A stretch of 64,000 nucleotides of DNA from CAXWPM01 sp965206125 (GTDB lineage Bacteria; Acidobacteriota; Terriglobia; 20CM-2-55-15): positions 744,001 to 808,000 of the forward strand of contig CBDBIN010000045.1 of the NCBI GenBank assembly GCA_965206125.1, given 5' to 3'. Position numbers and translations under genes: made by a program. The notes beneath the pieces are model-generated. The model saw nothing but the letters and a program-made list of their open reading frames with translations, was not told the origin of the DNA and searched no databases. Shown here piece by piece: positions 41,832 through 50,975 of the stretch; the first letter of the stretch is position 1; the number at the start of each line of letters is the position of its first letter.

Positions 41832-44222
41832 TTACTGCTGTTCCGCCGTCGGTATGTCGTCCGCCCTTCTCATCTGGAACGGAACGCTGTTTACGACTCC
41901 CTGGACGAACTCGGAAAAACGGTTGCCGTTGCCCGAGGCTTCTCGGGCGATCGACCGAATCGCTGGCATGTCGCGATAGTCCAGGACCCGGCCGACACCG
42001 TACTGCAGAAGATTCTCCGTAAAGGTCCCGATGAACGCATCGGAATGATCCAGCATGGCCTGGCGCAGGCTGATCGGTCCGTCAAGTTCGGTCCCGTCGT
42101 ACATCCTTGCCGACGGATCGATGAGGAACCCCCCATCGTTCTCGCGCCACTGTCCGATCGCGTCAAAGTTCTCGAGCGTCAGACCGATGGGGTCCATCAT
42201 CTGGTGGCACGCCGCGCACGCGGGGTTTTCCCTGTGGTTCTCCAGCCGCTCCCTCACACTCCTCACGACCTGGTTGTCGACGGCCTCTTCGAGAGGCGGT
42301 ACCACCGGGGGCGGGGGAGGAGGAGGCGATCCGATCAGGACCTCCATCACATACTTGCCGCGCATGACCGGAGAGGTCCGGTTCGCCAGCGATGTGAGCG
42401 TCAGGACGCTGCCGTGCCCGAGCAGTCCAAACCGGTTCGAATCTGTCAGGCTCACTCGCCGGAAACGGTTTCCAAGCACGTCGGGTATCCCGTAGTGCTT
42501 GGCGAGAATCTCATCGACGAACGTGTAATCCGCCGTCAGCAAGTCTGTAATGTTGCGATCCTCACGCAGAATGCTTTCAAACAGCATTTTCGTTTCACGG
42601 GTCATCGATTCCCCGAGATTCCGCGTGAAGTTGGGGAACACCAGAGACTCCGGGTCCGCTTCCTTGACTGTCTGCAGGCGCAGCCACTGGTACGCGAAGT
42701 TGTCCGCCAGGGCCGTCGCACGGTCATCGGCCAGCATGCGACCGACTTCCTGCTCAAGGATCGCCGGGTCCCGCAGTCGCTCCTCTGAGGCCAGTCTCAA
42801 CAACCGATCGTCCGGCAGGCTGCTCCACAGGAAAAACGCGAGTCGCGAGGCCAGCTCCAGGTCGCTGATCCTGTAATTGGTACCGGGTCTCACGTTCGCC
42901 GGCACCTTTTCGAATCGAAACACGAACTCGGGGTGCGACAGGACGGCCTGCACAGCCATCTGAATGCCGCCCTCGAAATCTCCCTCTTCACGGCCGGCTC
43001 TGTAGTGGTTGATCAGGAACTCGACATCGTCATCGGTGATCGGCCGTCGGTACGCGTGACGTGCAAGGGTCGAAACGATCTGCTCGGCGCAGGGCAACTC
43101 TTCTGCGCTCGAAGACGGGGTGCAACTGAATATCCTGAGACGGCTCGGCGTTTCCGACATGCCTGTCACGACGAAGGGGCCGGCGATCGTCAGCGTGTGC
43201 AGGTGGGGCAGTCCGATCAGACCGGGTACGGCCGCAGTGACGTCGACCATGGTCTGTTCGACCTGCCGGAACTGATCCTCGGTCGGCCCGTCGAATTTCT
43301 TGATGAACGCCGCCGCAATCCGGTGCTCACCCGCCGTCACCGAGATGCGCTCGGTCGTCAGGACGTTCTCCAGTTCGCCGAGGGCCGGATCGATTTCAAA
43401 GATGGCCAACCGTGCTCCGTCTATCGAAATCTCGATCTCCTGTCCCTGGAGGTTCTGGGGCAGGTTGCGGCCGAACAATTCGGTGATGAAGTCGTGGTAG
43501 AACGTCACCTTGAAGGTGTATTCCCCGTCGGCCGGGAAGTTGTAGACCACGGACGTCCCGCCGCGGGTCCCCAGCGGCGTGCCCTCGATGTGGCGCACCT
43601 GGTTGAAAACCTTCGGCACGGTGTACATGGACATCGTGGGCGCGACCTCGGTATCGCCGACCGCCCGCCGGCTGATCTGGCTTGCCGCTCGCACATATCC
43701 CTGGACCAGAGCCGGGGTCACCGAAAGACTGTCGGCAATGTTGTCGAAGCCGCCGCTCATCTGGTCGGGAGGGAGAAGCGTCGACACATCCACGTCGAGG
43801 TCGAGCAGTTCTCGGACCGAATTGGCGTACTCCGTCCTGTTCAGCCGGTGGAGTTCCGGTGCGCCCGCGTAGGGGTTGTCGATGGCGGAGCTGTCGACCC
43901 CCGATTCCAGCGCCCGGTAGAACGCCCTCGCGTCGGCGGCGTCGGGCCGGGGTATCCCCACTGGCGGCATCATGCCAGCCTTCAGCTTACGAATCACCGC
44001 CTCAGACTGCACAGCGTTCGTCCCCGGAGAGGCCAGATCCAACTCGGTCCATGAAAAGCCGCCGGCCCGGAGGTCGTCGTTGTGGCAACCCGCGCAATAC
44101 TCGTCGACCAACGCCTGTTGTGAGGCCACCGACAGCGTCGACGTAGTCTGTCCAGAAACTGTCGCAGCCGGAATCAGCAACGCGAGGGCAAGGACGCCGG
44201 CACGAATGCAAAACGACTTCAT
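41832..44222 (-). CDS. Di-heme PSCyt1/DUF1592-type exported protein, cassette B
   Basis: A 796-residue protein. Start 44222 follows AAAGGGG and gives the signal MKSFCIRAGVLALALLIPAA. Heme sites are CAGCH (43-47) and CAACH (669-673). Domain order is as in cassette A: DUF1587, beta domain, DUF1595, DUF1592, DUF1588, DUF1585. A Pro-rich linker (PPPPPPVVPP) precedes the second heme domain. First gene of cassette B. Confidence 0.9.
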   Translation of the reverse strand: MKSFCIRAGVLALALLIPAATVSGQTTSTLSVASQQALVDEYCAGCHNDDLRAGGFSWTELDLASPGTNAVQSEAVIRKLKAGMMPPVGIPRPDAADARAFYRALESGVDSSAIDNPYAGAPELHRLNRTEYANSVRELLDLDVDVSTLLPPDQMSGGFDNIADSLSVTPALVQGYVRAASQISRRAVGDTEVAPTMSMYTVPKVFNQVRHIEGTPLGTRGGTSVVYNFPADGEYTFKVTFYHDFITELFGRNLPQNLQGQEIEISIDGARLAIFEIDPALGELENVLTTERISVTAGEHRIAAAFIKKFDGPTEDQFRQVEQTMVDVTAAVPGLIGLPHLHTLTIAGPFVVTGMSETPSRLRIFSCTPSSSAEELPCAEQIVSTLARHAYRRPITDDDVEFLINHYRAGREEGDFEGGIQMAVQAVLSHPEFVFRFEKVPANVRPGTNYRISDLELASRLAFFLWSSLPDDRLLRLASEERLRDPAILEQEVGRMLADDRATALADNFAYQWLRLQTVKEADPESLVFPNFTRNLGESMTRETKMLFESILREDRNITDLLTADYTFVDEILAKHYGIPDVLGNRFRRVSLTDSNRFGLLGHGSVLTLTSLANRTSPVMRGKYVMEVLIGSPPPPPPPVVPPLEEAVDNQVVRSVRERLENHRENPACAACHQMMDPIGLTLENFDAIGQWRENDGGFLIDPSARMYDGTELDGPISLRQAMLDHSDAFIGTFTENLLQYGVGRVLDYRDMPAIRSIAREASGNGNRFSEFVQGVVNSVPFQMRRADDIPTAEQQ

Positions 44223-44263
44223 CGAATCCCCTTTACGCAACCTATATCTTGTTTATCCGCTTG

Positions 44264-44292
44264 ACGATAGCACATTTATTCGCCCGGCCCAA
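44264..44292 (-). promoter_or_regulatory. Possible promoter of cassette B
   Basis: Minus strand TTGGGC (44287-44292), 17 bases, TATCGT (44264-44269), about 42 bases before the start. Both hexamers are weaker than in cassette A. Confidence 0.3.
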
Positions 44293-44387
44293 AGAGCATT
44301 GTGGGTGCCTGATCCAGCCGTCGAAAGCAACGGAGAATGTTTCTCCAAACGATGTCGTTCAGCCTAAAAGCAAGATGTCATCCGAGT

Positions 44388-46244
44388 TCAAGACAACGAT
44401 CCGGCGTCTCGGGAAATCACGTCCAAAAAGAGCAGGCCGTACCGCTCGAGCTTGGATCGACCGATTCCCGGGACCTGGGCGAACTGGGCCAGGCTCCTGG
44501 GCCTGCGTAGCACAAGCTCGACCAGCGTGGCGTCGTTGAACACGACATAGGCCGGCACGTGTTGCGCGCGGGCGATTTCCAGCCGCGTGTGGCGCAACGC
44601 CTCGAAGAGCGAGCGGTCCTCGCCGACGAATGCTTCGGCTGCGGATCCGGCCCGGCGACCTGCTCCTTTCGCGCGGGGCAACCGCACCGGATCTTGCCGC
44701 AAGGTGACGCGCGCCTCTTCCCGCAGAATCGGCAGGACCCGCTCGCGGGGGCCGAGTCGCACAACGCTGTGGTTTTCCAGGTCGACCCGGATCAGCCCCA
44801 GCGCGGTCAGTTGGCGGAGCACACCCTGCCATTGGCGCTCGGTGAGATGTTCACCCTTACCGAAAACATTCAGTCGATCGTGGCGGCGTCGCATGGCTTT
44901 CTCGGTTTCCTTGCCCCGGAGTACGTCGATGATGTGCCGGGTGCCGAACGACTGTCCGCACCTGTGGATCGCCGAAAGCACGAGCCGCGCGTCCGCGGTC
45001 CCATCAATGACGTTGACGGGCTCGAGGCAGGTGTCGCAGTTGCCGCACGCGGCGATCTCTTCGCCGAAATACTCCAACATCACCTGGCGGCGGCACCGGG
45101 CTGTTTCGCAGTAGCCCAGCAATGCCTCGAGTTTCTTCTGCTCGACCCGCCGCACATCCTCAGGCGCGGTCGAGTCGTCCATCAGCCGCCGCAGCAATGC
45201 CACATCCTGCAGCCCATAGACCATGAACGCGTCTGCGGGCAGGCCGTCCCTGCCGGCTCGACCGGTCTCCTGGTAGTAGGCCTCGAAAGATTTCGGCATG
45301 TCCATGTGAGCGACGAAACGCACGTCGGGCTTGTCGATCCCCATTCCGAACGCGATGGTCGCCACCATCACCAGGCCGTCCTCCATGATGAATCGCTCGT
45401 GGTGCCGGACCCGCGTCCCGGCATCCAGCCCTGCGTGATAGTGGAGCGCCGGAATTCCTTCCTTCACGAGCAGAGCCGCCATCTCCTCGACACGCTTGCG
45501 GCTCATCGCGTAAACGATTCCGGCGTCACCCGGATGCTCCAGCCGGATAAAATCCGCGATCTGGCGCTTCGGGTTGTCTTTCACCCGAATGCGGTAACGG
45601 ATGTTCGGCCGGTCGAAGCTGGCGACAAAGACCCGTGCACCATCGAGCCGGAGCTGTTCGATGATGTCCTTTCTTGTGATTTCGTCGGCAGTCGCCGTGA
45701 GTGCGATGCGTGGCACTGAGGCAAATCGTTCGGCGAGCAACGCGAGCTGGCGGTATTCGGGGCGGAAGTCATGGCCCCACTGGCTGACGCAGTGGGCCTC
45801 GTCGATCGCAAAGAGTCCGATCTCCATCCGGTCGAGCTGTTCGAGGACACGTGGGCTCAGCAGACGCTCGGGTGAGACGTAGAGCAGGTCCAGATCTGCG
45901 TGCTCGATGGCTTGCCAGGCGGCACGAGCATCTTCGGCGCTGAGGTTGGACGTGAACGCGACGGCCCGTACACCGGCCTGAAGGAGTTGCGCCACCTGAT
46001 CCTCCATGAGGGCAATCAGCGGCGAGACGACGACACCGATCCCTGGCCTGCAGAGGGCAGGAACCTGGTAGCAGATCGACTTCCCGCCACCGGTCGGCAT
46101 GAGGACGAGCGCATCCCCCGAGGCAACCACATGATCGACGATCTCCGGCTGCAGGCCACGAAAACTCGCGTGGCCGAACACGCGTGCCAGAACCTCTCGC
46201 GGGTTCGGTGTGGCCACGGACGAACGGGAACGTGCTTGGGACAT
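44388..46244 (-). CDS. recQ: ATP-dependent DNA helicase RecQ
   Basis: A 618-residue 3'-5' DNA helicase. Walker A is TGGGKS at 51-56, the DEAH box is at 148-151 followed by CVSQWGHDFRPEY, and motif VI is YYQETGRAGRDG. A RecQ zinc-binding region follows (CETARCRRQVMLEYFGEEIAACGNCDTC spans its four Cys), then winged helix, and an HRDC domain near 525-600 (LEIARAQHVPAYVVFNDATL). All domains are intact. It unwinds recombination and repair intermediates. No functional link to its neighbours is visible. Confidence 0.95.
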   Translation of the reverse strand: MSQARSRSSVATPNPREVLARVFGHASFRGLQPEIVDHVVASGDALVLMPTGGGKSICYQVPALCRPGIGVVVSPLIALMEDQVAQLLQAGVRAVAFTSNLSAEDARAAWQAIEHADLDLLYVSPERLLSPRVLEQLDRMEIGLFAIDEAHCVSQWGHDFRPEYRQLALLAERFASVPRIALTATADEITRKDIIEQLRLDGARVFVASFDRPNIRYRIRVKDNPKRQIADFIRLEHPGDAGIVYAMSRKRVEEMAALLVKEGIPALHYHAGLDAGTRVRHHERFIMEDGLVMVATIAFGMGIDKPDVRFVAHMDMPKSFEAYYQETGRAGRDGLPADAFMVYGLQDVALLRRLMDDSTAPEDVRRVEQKKLEALLGYCETARCRRQVMLEYFGEEIAACGNCDTCLEPVNVIDGTADARLVLSAIHRCGQSFGTRHIIDVLRGKETEKAMRRRHDRLNVFGKGEHLTERQWQGVLRQLTALGLIRVDLENHSVVRLGPRERVLPILREEARVTLRQDPVRLPRAKGAGRRAGSAAEAFVGEDRSLFEALRHTRLEIARAQHVPAYVVFNDATLVELVLRRPRSLAQFAQVPGIGRSKLERYGLLFLDVISRDAGSLS

Positions 46245-46492
46245 ACCTGAAACTACCGGTCTTACAAGAGGTAGCGGGCCGCTGTCGGAACGAACGCCGG
46301 GTTCGGGGAAAGCGCGTCCGTATTATCGCATGGAAGACTCGATGGATGGGGCACGAGCGTGGCGGAGCTCTTGCAGCCTGGCTTTGTTCCCTTGTCATCT
46401 ATATAGTTGTCCGCATCCTAACAGTTCACGATAACCAAACGCGGCCTCAGAACGGTGCGTCGCGCCGGCCGCCCTACCCTAGGAGAACCGCC

Positions 46493-47365
46493 ATGAAACG
46501 TTTCGCTCTCGCAATCGTTCTCGGGCTGCTGATGCAGTCCAGTGCTTTCGCGACGTGGTCTCTGCTGGCACTGGACACAAGGACCGGCCAGGTGATCATC
46601 GCGTCCGCGACATGTGTGCCGCAGAGTCGCTTCCCCCCTCGCCCATCGAGAGACTTGATGGACATCCAGGCCGTGATCGTCCCGGGTGTGGCGGTTGCCG
46701 CGTGCCAGGCCGCCGTGGACAACTCCGGCCAGAATCAGCAACTGGTCTTCGACGAATTGAAGAAGGGCACGCCGCCGGCTGAAATCATCGAGAAACTGCG
46801 CGAGTTCGAGAAGGCCAAGGGGCCCGAAGATGACCGCATGGAGCGGCGTCAGTTCGGAATCATCGACATGCAGGGACGCCGCGCGGGGCACAGCGGCTCG
46901 GGCAACGGCAACGCGTCGCTGGACGTCTCGGGCAACGTCGGAGACTATATTTTCTATCAGTTCCAGGGGAACTCGTTGCTGAGCGACGACGTGATGCTGA
47001 ACGCCGAGGTGGCATTCACGAAGACGAAGGGCACGCTGGCCGACCGCGTCATGGCAGCGATGGAAGGGGCCGATGAGAAGGGCGGCGACGGACGCTGCAC
47101 CTGCGAGGAGGCGCCCTATCCCATGGCGCCCTGCGAGGGCAAGACCTCGCACGTTGCATACATCCTGATCTCGGACACGGGCGACCCCGAGGGCGAGGGT
47201 TTCAATGGCGGCACGTACTTTGCCTACATCAGCGCGACCGACCAGAACATCCAGCCTTGGGAGAACGCGAACCCGGTGAAGACGCTCAGAATGCGCTATG
47301 ACATCTGGAAGGATTCCGGCAGCCCGCGCATGGACTTCGACGCGGCATGGTCACCCGAAAGGTAA
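46493..47365 (+). CDS. Exported DUF1028 protein (Ntn-hydrolase-like)
   Basis: A 290-residue protein; AGGAG lies seven bases before the ATG. A signal peptide (MKRFALAIVLGLLMQSSAFA) ends just before TWSLLALDTRTGQ, the start of the DUF1028 fold. If the signal is cleaved after SAFA, Thr becomes the new N-terminus, as an Ntn-type nucleophile would require. A Cys-rich loop (GRCTCEEAPYPMAPC) is near 205. The product is presumably a periplasmic amidohydrolase-like protein; substrate unknown. It pairs with the GlcG-like gene 51 bases downstream. Confidence 0.8.
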   Translation: MKRFALAIVLGLLMQSSAFATWSLLALDTRTGQVIIASATCVPQSRFPPRPSRDLMDIQAVIVPGVAVAACQAAVDNSGQNQQLVFDELKKGTPPAEIIEKLREFEKAKGPEDDRMERRQFGIIDMQGRRAGHSGSGNGNASLDVSGNVGDYIFYQFQGNSLLSDDVMLNAEVAFTKTKGTLADRVMAAMEGADEKGGDGRCTCEEAPYPMAPCEGKTSHVAYILISDTGDPEGEGFNGGTYFAYISATDQNIQPWENANPVKTLRMRYDIWKDSGSPRMDFDAAWSPER

Positions 47366-47416
47366 TTCGTTCACGCCGGCGCGTGCACCCGGTACGCGCC
47401 GAGCCAGGAGAACCCA

Positions 47417-47899
47417 ATGTACAGAACGATTGCGGCGCTCATCGGCGCTGTTCTGATTTCAATGATGATCCCGTCCGCCCTCGATGCGCAGCTCGCGGAC
47501 CGCAAGGTGATCACGCTCGAGGGCGCCAAGAAAATGATGGCGGCGGCCGAGGCCGAGGCTAACTCGAACGGCTGGACGGTGGCTATTGCGATCGTCGATG
47601 AAGCGGGAGACCTGATCGCTTTTCGCAAGATCGACGGCACACAGGCAGGCAGCATCGACGTGGCAATCGGAAAGGCCCGCACCGCGGCACGGCTGAAGCG
47701 TCCGACCAAAGACCTGGAGGACGCGATCGCGGGAGGCCGTTCGACTCTCCTGGCAGTCGATGGGATCATGCCGCTCGAAGGCGGAGTTCCTGTCGTCGTG
47801 GACGGTGAGGTCATAGGCGCGATTGGCGCCAGCGGGGTGACGTCCCAACAAGACGCGCAGGTGGCCCAGGCCGGAGTGGACGCACTGGAGCGACAGTAA
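47417..47899 (+). CDS. Exported GlcG/HbpS-like (DUF336) protein
   Basis: A 160-residue protein with a signal peptide (about 1-24) and one DUF336/GlcG domain: AKKMMAAAEAEANSNGWTVAIAIVDEAGDLIAF and IGAIGASG near the end. The family includes heme-degrading or heme-binding HbpS and uncharacterised GlcG. AGGAG precedes the start. It is probably co-transcribed with the DUF1028 gene and followed by a strong terminator. Confidence 0.85.
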   Translation: MYRTIAALIGAVLISMMIPSALDAQLADRKVITLEGAKKMMAAAEAEANSNGWTVAIAIVDEAGDLIAFRKIDGTQAGSIDVAIGKARTAARLKRPTKDLEDAIAGGRSTLLAVDGIMPLEGGVPVVVDGEVIGAIGASGVTSQQDAQVAQAGVDALERQ

Positions 47900-47922
47900 G
47901 CGTGCAGCAGTGGAGGATGAAA

Positions 47923-47960
47923 AAAGGCCCGGACATCGCCGTCCGGGCCTTTCGTTTTTC
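47923..47960. terminator. Strong intrinsic terminator between convergent genes
   Basis: AAAGGCCCGGAC and GTCCGGGCCTTT form a 12-bp stem over a six-base loop, with A and T tracts on both sides. It should stop both the GlcG-like gene (+) and the CotH gene (-). Confidence 0.9.
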
Positions 47961-47978
47961 CGCAGATCCGTAACGACG

Positions 47979-49457
47979 CTACTGGAGCAGGAACGCCCCC
48001 CGCTGATTAGCGAAAGCCCTGAAAAGTTCGGGACCCGTCAGGAAATCCTCGAAGCTCTCCAGCTTGCGCGTGTCCGCCTCGACGTACTCGCGGATCAACT
48101 CCTGGTAACGAGCCACGCGCGAACCTAGGGCCTCCGTGTCGAGCCACTTCGTCGCAATGTCTCGCACGTAGCCCATGTAGCGTTCCCGCAATGCCTGCAC
48201 GGCGAGCAGCCTGGAGCGCAACGGCTTGCCTGGATCGTCGAGGCCGACCAGGGGATCGAGATCGATCGTCGCGCGTAGCCTCCCGCCGCCTCGGCCTCCA
48301 CGACCACCACGGCCCCCTCCACGGGCGGGGACGCGGAACGTCTCGTTGCCGTCGTGCGGGATGATGTGGAACTGTCCGTCCGGATCCTGGTACATGTCGT
48401 AATCGCTCGCCCGGGTCCAGTACCCGTCGCCGTTGAGCAGGACGACGTCTACGGCTAGAAACTTCAGGACTTCGTCGATGTCGAGGATGGGATCGAGCGC
48501 GGCTTCGAGTTGTTCGGCCGGGGTTTCGTTCAACACACGAGTCAGTTCGATGAGGTCGGCCCACGAATCATCACTGTCCTTCGTCTTGATGTCGTACACG
48601 CTCTTGTAAGCGGCGACGTCATCGCCGAAATACTCCAGACCACGCCCCCCACGGGGATTCCCCTTCACTTTCCAGCGAGCACCGCCCCTTGTGGCGAATG
48701 CATCACGCACGAAATCGCTGTTGAACTGCTCGACGTTCACATACACACCCCAACTCTCACCGTTGATGACCACCCGCACGAAGTTGGCCCTCGGGGCGGC
48801 CATGTAATCCCGCGATAACTCGTAGTAGAGCACTGAACGCAGGTACGTCGGATCTGTGTGCGAGTTGAGCAGGTTGAGCGTTCGATGTCCTCCGAGTCGC
48901 TGGTCGTCGTGGGCCATGTCGATCGACACGTTGAGAGACCGTTTGAGCCCCGGCCACACCGTGAAGTACGACGAAGCGCCCCGGAAAGAGACGCCGACGT
49001 CGTCGTAGACCTTGCCGTCGACCGTCATCGTGGCCGGGACCTCGACGTCCGAGTACCGAAACGCCCCGAGTTCCGCCTCCCAATCTTCGTTCTCGAAATC
49101 GAAGAACAGAGTGCGCAGCACCGACGTGTCGTAAAGGAGCTCATCGTCGTAGATCGTCACGTCAGCGGGTGACAGCCGCTCGCCGGGCTCTGGCGGTAGT
49201 GGGGCATCGCCCCCCGGTCCCCGACGCGTCGGTTGCGTCACGATGAACTCGCGGGCCGGCACGCGTTCTTCCGCGTCGAGCCACCCGTCGCCATTCGTGT
49301 CGAATCGGTCGATAATGTCCAGTTCAACCAGGCCGGCGGTGGGGTTGGCGGCCCCTCCGCGACCACCCCGCTGCGGGGCCGCCGCTCCGGACGCGGCGAT
49401 TGCGATCATGGCCAAACACGCGGCGAATGCCGCGCCAATACGGATGGATGCTTTCAT
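47979..49457 (-). CDS. Exported CotH-kinase family protein with EF-hand-like and Gly/Arg segments
   Basis: A 492-residue protein. The ATG at 49457 is preferred because GAGGAGG is only one base from the upstream ATG at 49463. A signal peptide is followed by a Gly/Arg patch (QRGGRGGAA) and an EF-hand loop, DTNGDGWLDAEE. The CotH kinase domain covers about 110-400, with GVSFRGASSYF, LKRSLNVSID, NGESWGVYVNVEQF and the catalytic-type DYDMYQDPDGQF and HDGNE. A second Gly/Arg run (GGGRGGRGGRGGGRLR) is near 390. First characterised as spore-coat kinases, non-spore versions often sit with VTC and DUF4956 genes, as here. Confidence 0.85.
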   Translation of the reverse strand: MKASIRIGAAFAACLAMIAIAASGAAAPQRGGRGGAANPTAGLVELDIIDRFDTNGDGWLDAEERVPAREFIVTQPTRRGPGGDAPLPPEPGERLSPADVTIYDDELLYDTSVLRTLFFDFENEDWEAELGAFRYSDVEVPATMTVDGKVYDDVGVSFRGASSYFTVWPGLKRSLNVSIDMAHDDQRLGGHRTLNLLNSHTDPTYLRSVLYYELSRDYMAAPRANFVRVVINGESWGVYVNVEQFNSDFVRDAFATRGGARWKVKGNPRGGRGLEYFGDDVAAYKSVYDIKTKDSDDSWADLIELTRVLNETPAEQLEAALDPILDIDEVLKFLAVDVVLLNGDGYWTRASDYDMYQDPDGQFHIIPHDGNETFRVPARGGGRGGRGGRGGGRLRATIDLDPLVGLDDPGKPLRSRLLAVQALRERYMGYVRDIATKWLDTEALGSRVARYQELIREYVEADTRKLESFEDFLTGPELFRAFANQRGAFLLQ

Positions 49458-49469
49458 AGTCATGCCTCC

Positions 49470-50174
49470 TCAGTCGCCTTTCGTCTTGCGCCGTTGCAAC
49501 TGCACACTCTCGACGCCGTCCATCTCATTCAACGCGCGGACCAGAGCTTCGGCAGCATCGTCCGCAGTCAGGTGCCCTTCGTAGGATACTTCAATCGCCG
49601 AGCCCTCAGACACGGTCCCCATGGACCTCAGGCGCCTCCCTTCGATGTACTGGTCCAGCACTGGAACGACGATTCCGTTCACGTCCTGGCTGCTCCGAAC
49701 CCTCAGCTTGAGCGTGCACGGCCGGACCAGGCGGCCGGCCCGTGGCTCGGGCGGCGGTGGGACGGCCGGCGGCCGCATCAGGTAAGCGGCAAAAGCGACG
49801 ACCACGATACCGATGCCGGCTACCCACGGATCACCGGCGCCCGCGGCCATCCCGACGACGACCGCAAAAATAACATAGGCCGTGTCCTGCGTGTCGCGTA
49901 CGACGGTCCGAAACCGCACGATCGAAAGCGCACCGACCAGGCTGAATGCGCGTGCCACATTGTCTCCGATCACCTGCGTCACCATCGCGATCAGGATCGC
50001 CAGGAGCACAAGCGTCGTCTTGAACGACCCGACGACGTCTTCGGGCGCCCGGGTGCGGCTGTACACAAACACAACGATGCCGCCGAGCACCATTGCAGCG
50101 ACCAACCGCACGCCAATGGCGAGAGGAGTGGGCAAAGGCCCGGGCTCGAGCTGAGTCTGCAGGAATTCAAGCAT
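49470..50174 (-). CDS. DUF4956 membrane protein
   Basis: A 234-residue protein. Its ATG (50174) overlaps the VTC stop by eight bases. Four membrane helices at about 20-140 include the family stretch GDNVARAFSLVGALSIVRFR. A soluble C-terminal domain (150-234) has alternating strands and a helix, ending MDGVESVQLQRRK. DUF4956 proteins are commonly coupled to VTC-domain polyphosphate polymerases, where a channel or regulator role has been proposed. Middle gene of the triad. Confidence 0.85.
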   Translation of the reverse strand: MLEFLQTQLEPGPLPTPLAIGVRLVAAMVLGGIVVFVYSRTRAPEDVVGSFKTTLVLLAILIAMVTQVIGDNVARAFSLVGALSIVRFRTVVRDTQDTAYVIFAVVVGMAAGAGDPWVAGIGIVVVAFAAYLMRPPAVPPPPEPRAGRLVRPCTLKLRVRSSQDVNGIVVPVLDQYIEGRRLRSMGTVSEGSAIEVSYEGHLTADDAAEALVRALNEMDGVESVQLQRRKTKGD

Positions 50175-50895
50175 CGGCTGGACTTTTAGCCTCGAGCGGC
50201 GCCTCGACATCCCTCGCCGCCACGAGCCCGTACAGCGCACTAATCCCGAGACGGTACTTCGATATCCTCACCGACTCCAGTTTGAAGTCGTTGACGAGCT
50301 GCTGGAACAGCGGCGGCATGGCAGCGCGAAACTTGACCTCCAGCAGCACGGCCGACTCCACGATCGGTACACCGTTCCCCTCGACGAACGCGAGGTCGTT
50401 TGCACGCAAAACTCGGATCTCCCGGTCGGCCGTCAGGCGTACCGGTCCGGCATCGGTGGAAGCCACGCGCGCAGTCCTGCGGTACGCCACCTGACAGACG
50501 GGGTCGAGGCGTCTCAGTTGAAGGCGTTTGTGAAACCAGTCGCCGGACCACCCGGGCACCGGGCCACTTCCGTTCAATCGGTTCAATTCGGTACGGAGGA
50601 CAGTCGTCCGCCGTTTGCTCACACGGTCGGCCCTACGGATCTTTCTCTCCAGAAAGACCCTGTCGCCGTCGCCGTAGACGCGGGCACGGTACTTACTGCG
50701 GCCGAACGATCCACGGCGATGGAACACGTCAAAATCTTCTGTATCGAAATAGACGCTTCTGGTGAGGTACTCATCGCCCGCTTGGCCGCCGCCATGGGGG
50801 TCGGGGGCGAGGCGCACTCGCGCCCATTCGATGATTTCATCTGCCGTCGGCGGGTCGATAACGAACTTGATCTCAAACGCAGGACCGGGGAGCAT
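50167..50895 (-). CDS. VTC-domain (polyphosphate-polymerase-like) protein
   Basis: A 242-residue triphosphate-tunnel-like protein: FEIKFVID at the N-terminus, YLTRSVYFDTEDFDVFHRR, then KYRARVYGD, FLERKIRRADRVSKRR and LLEVKFRAAMP. These supply the basic and acidic tunnel residues of the VTC family, which make polyphosphate from ATP. No membrane helix of its own; the coupled DUF4956 protein could supply it. First gene of the VTC-DUF4956-CotH operon. Confidence 0.87.
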   Translation of the reverse strand: MLPGPAFEIKFVIDPPTADEIIEWARVRLAPDPHGGGQAGDEYLTRSVYFDTEDFDVFHRRGSFGRSKYRARVYGDGDRVFLERKIRRADRVSKRRTTVLRTELNRLNGSGPVPGWSGDWFHKRLQLRRLDPVCQVAYRRTARVASTDAGPVRLTADREIRVLRANDLAFVEGNGVPIVESAVLLEVKFRAAMPPLFQQLVNDFKLESVRISKYRLGISALYGLVAARDVEAPLEAKSPADA

Positions 50896-50975
50896 CAGGA
50901 AAGTTAACCACGAATCCCCAGCCGAGTTCCAGACCCCTGGCGGTTAAGTTGTGTAAACGGACGCTTCTGGGCCGC

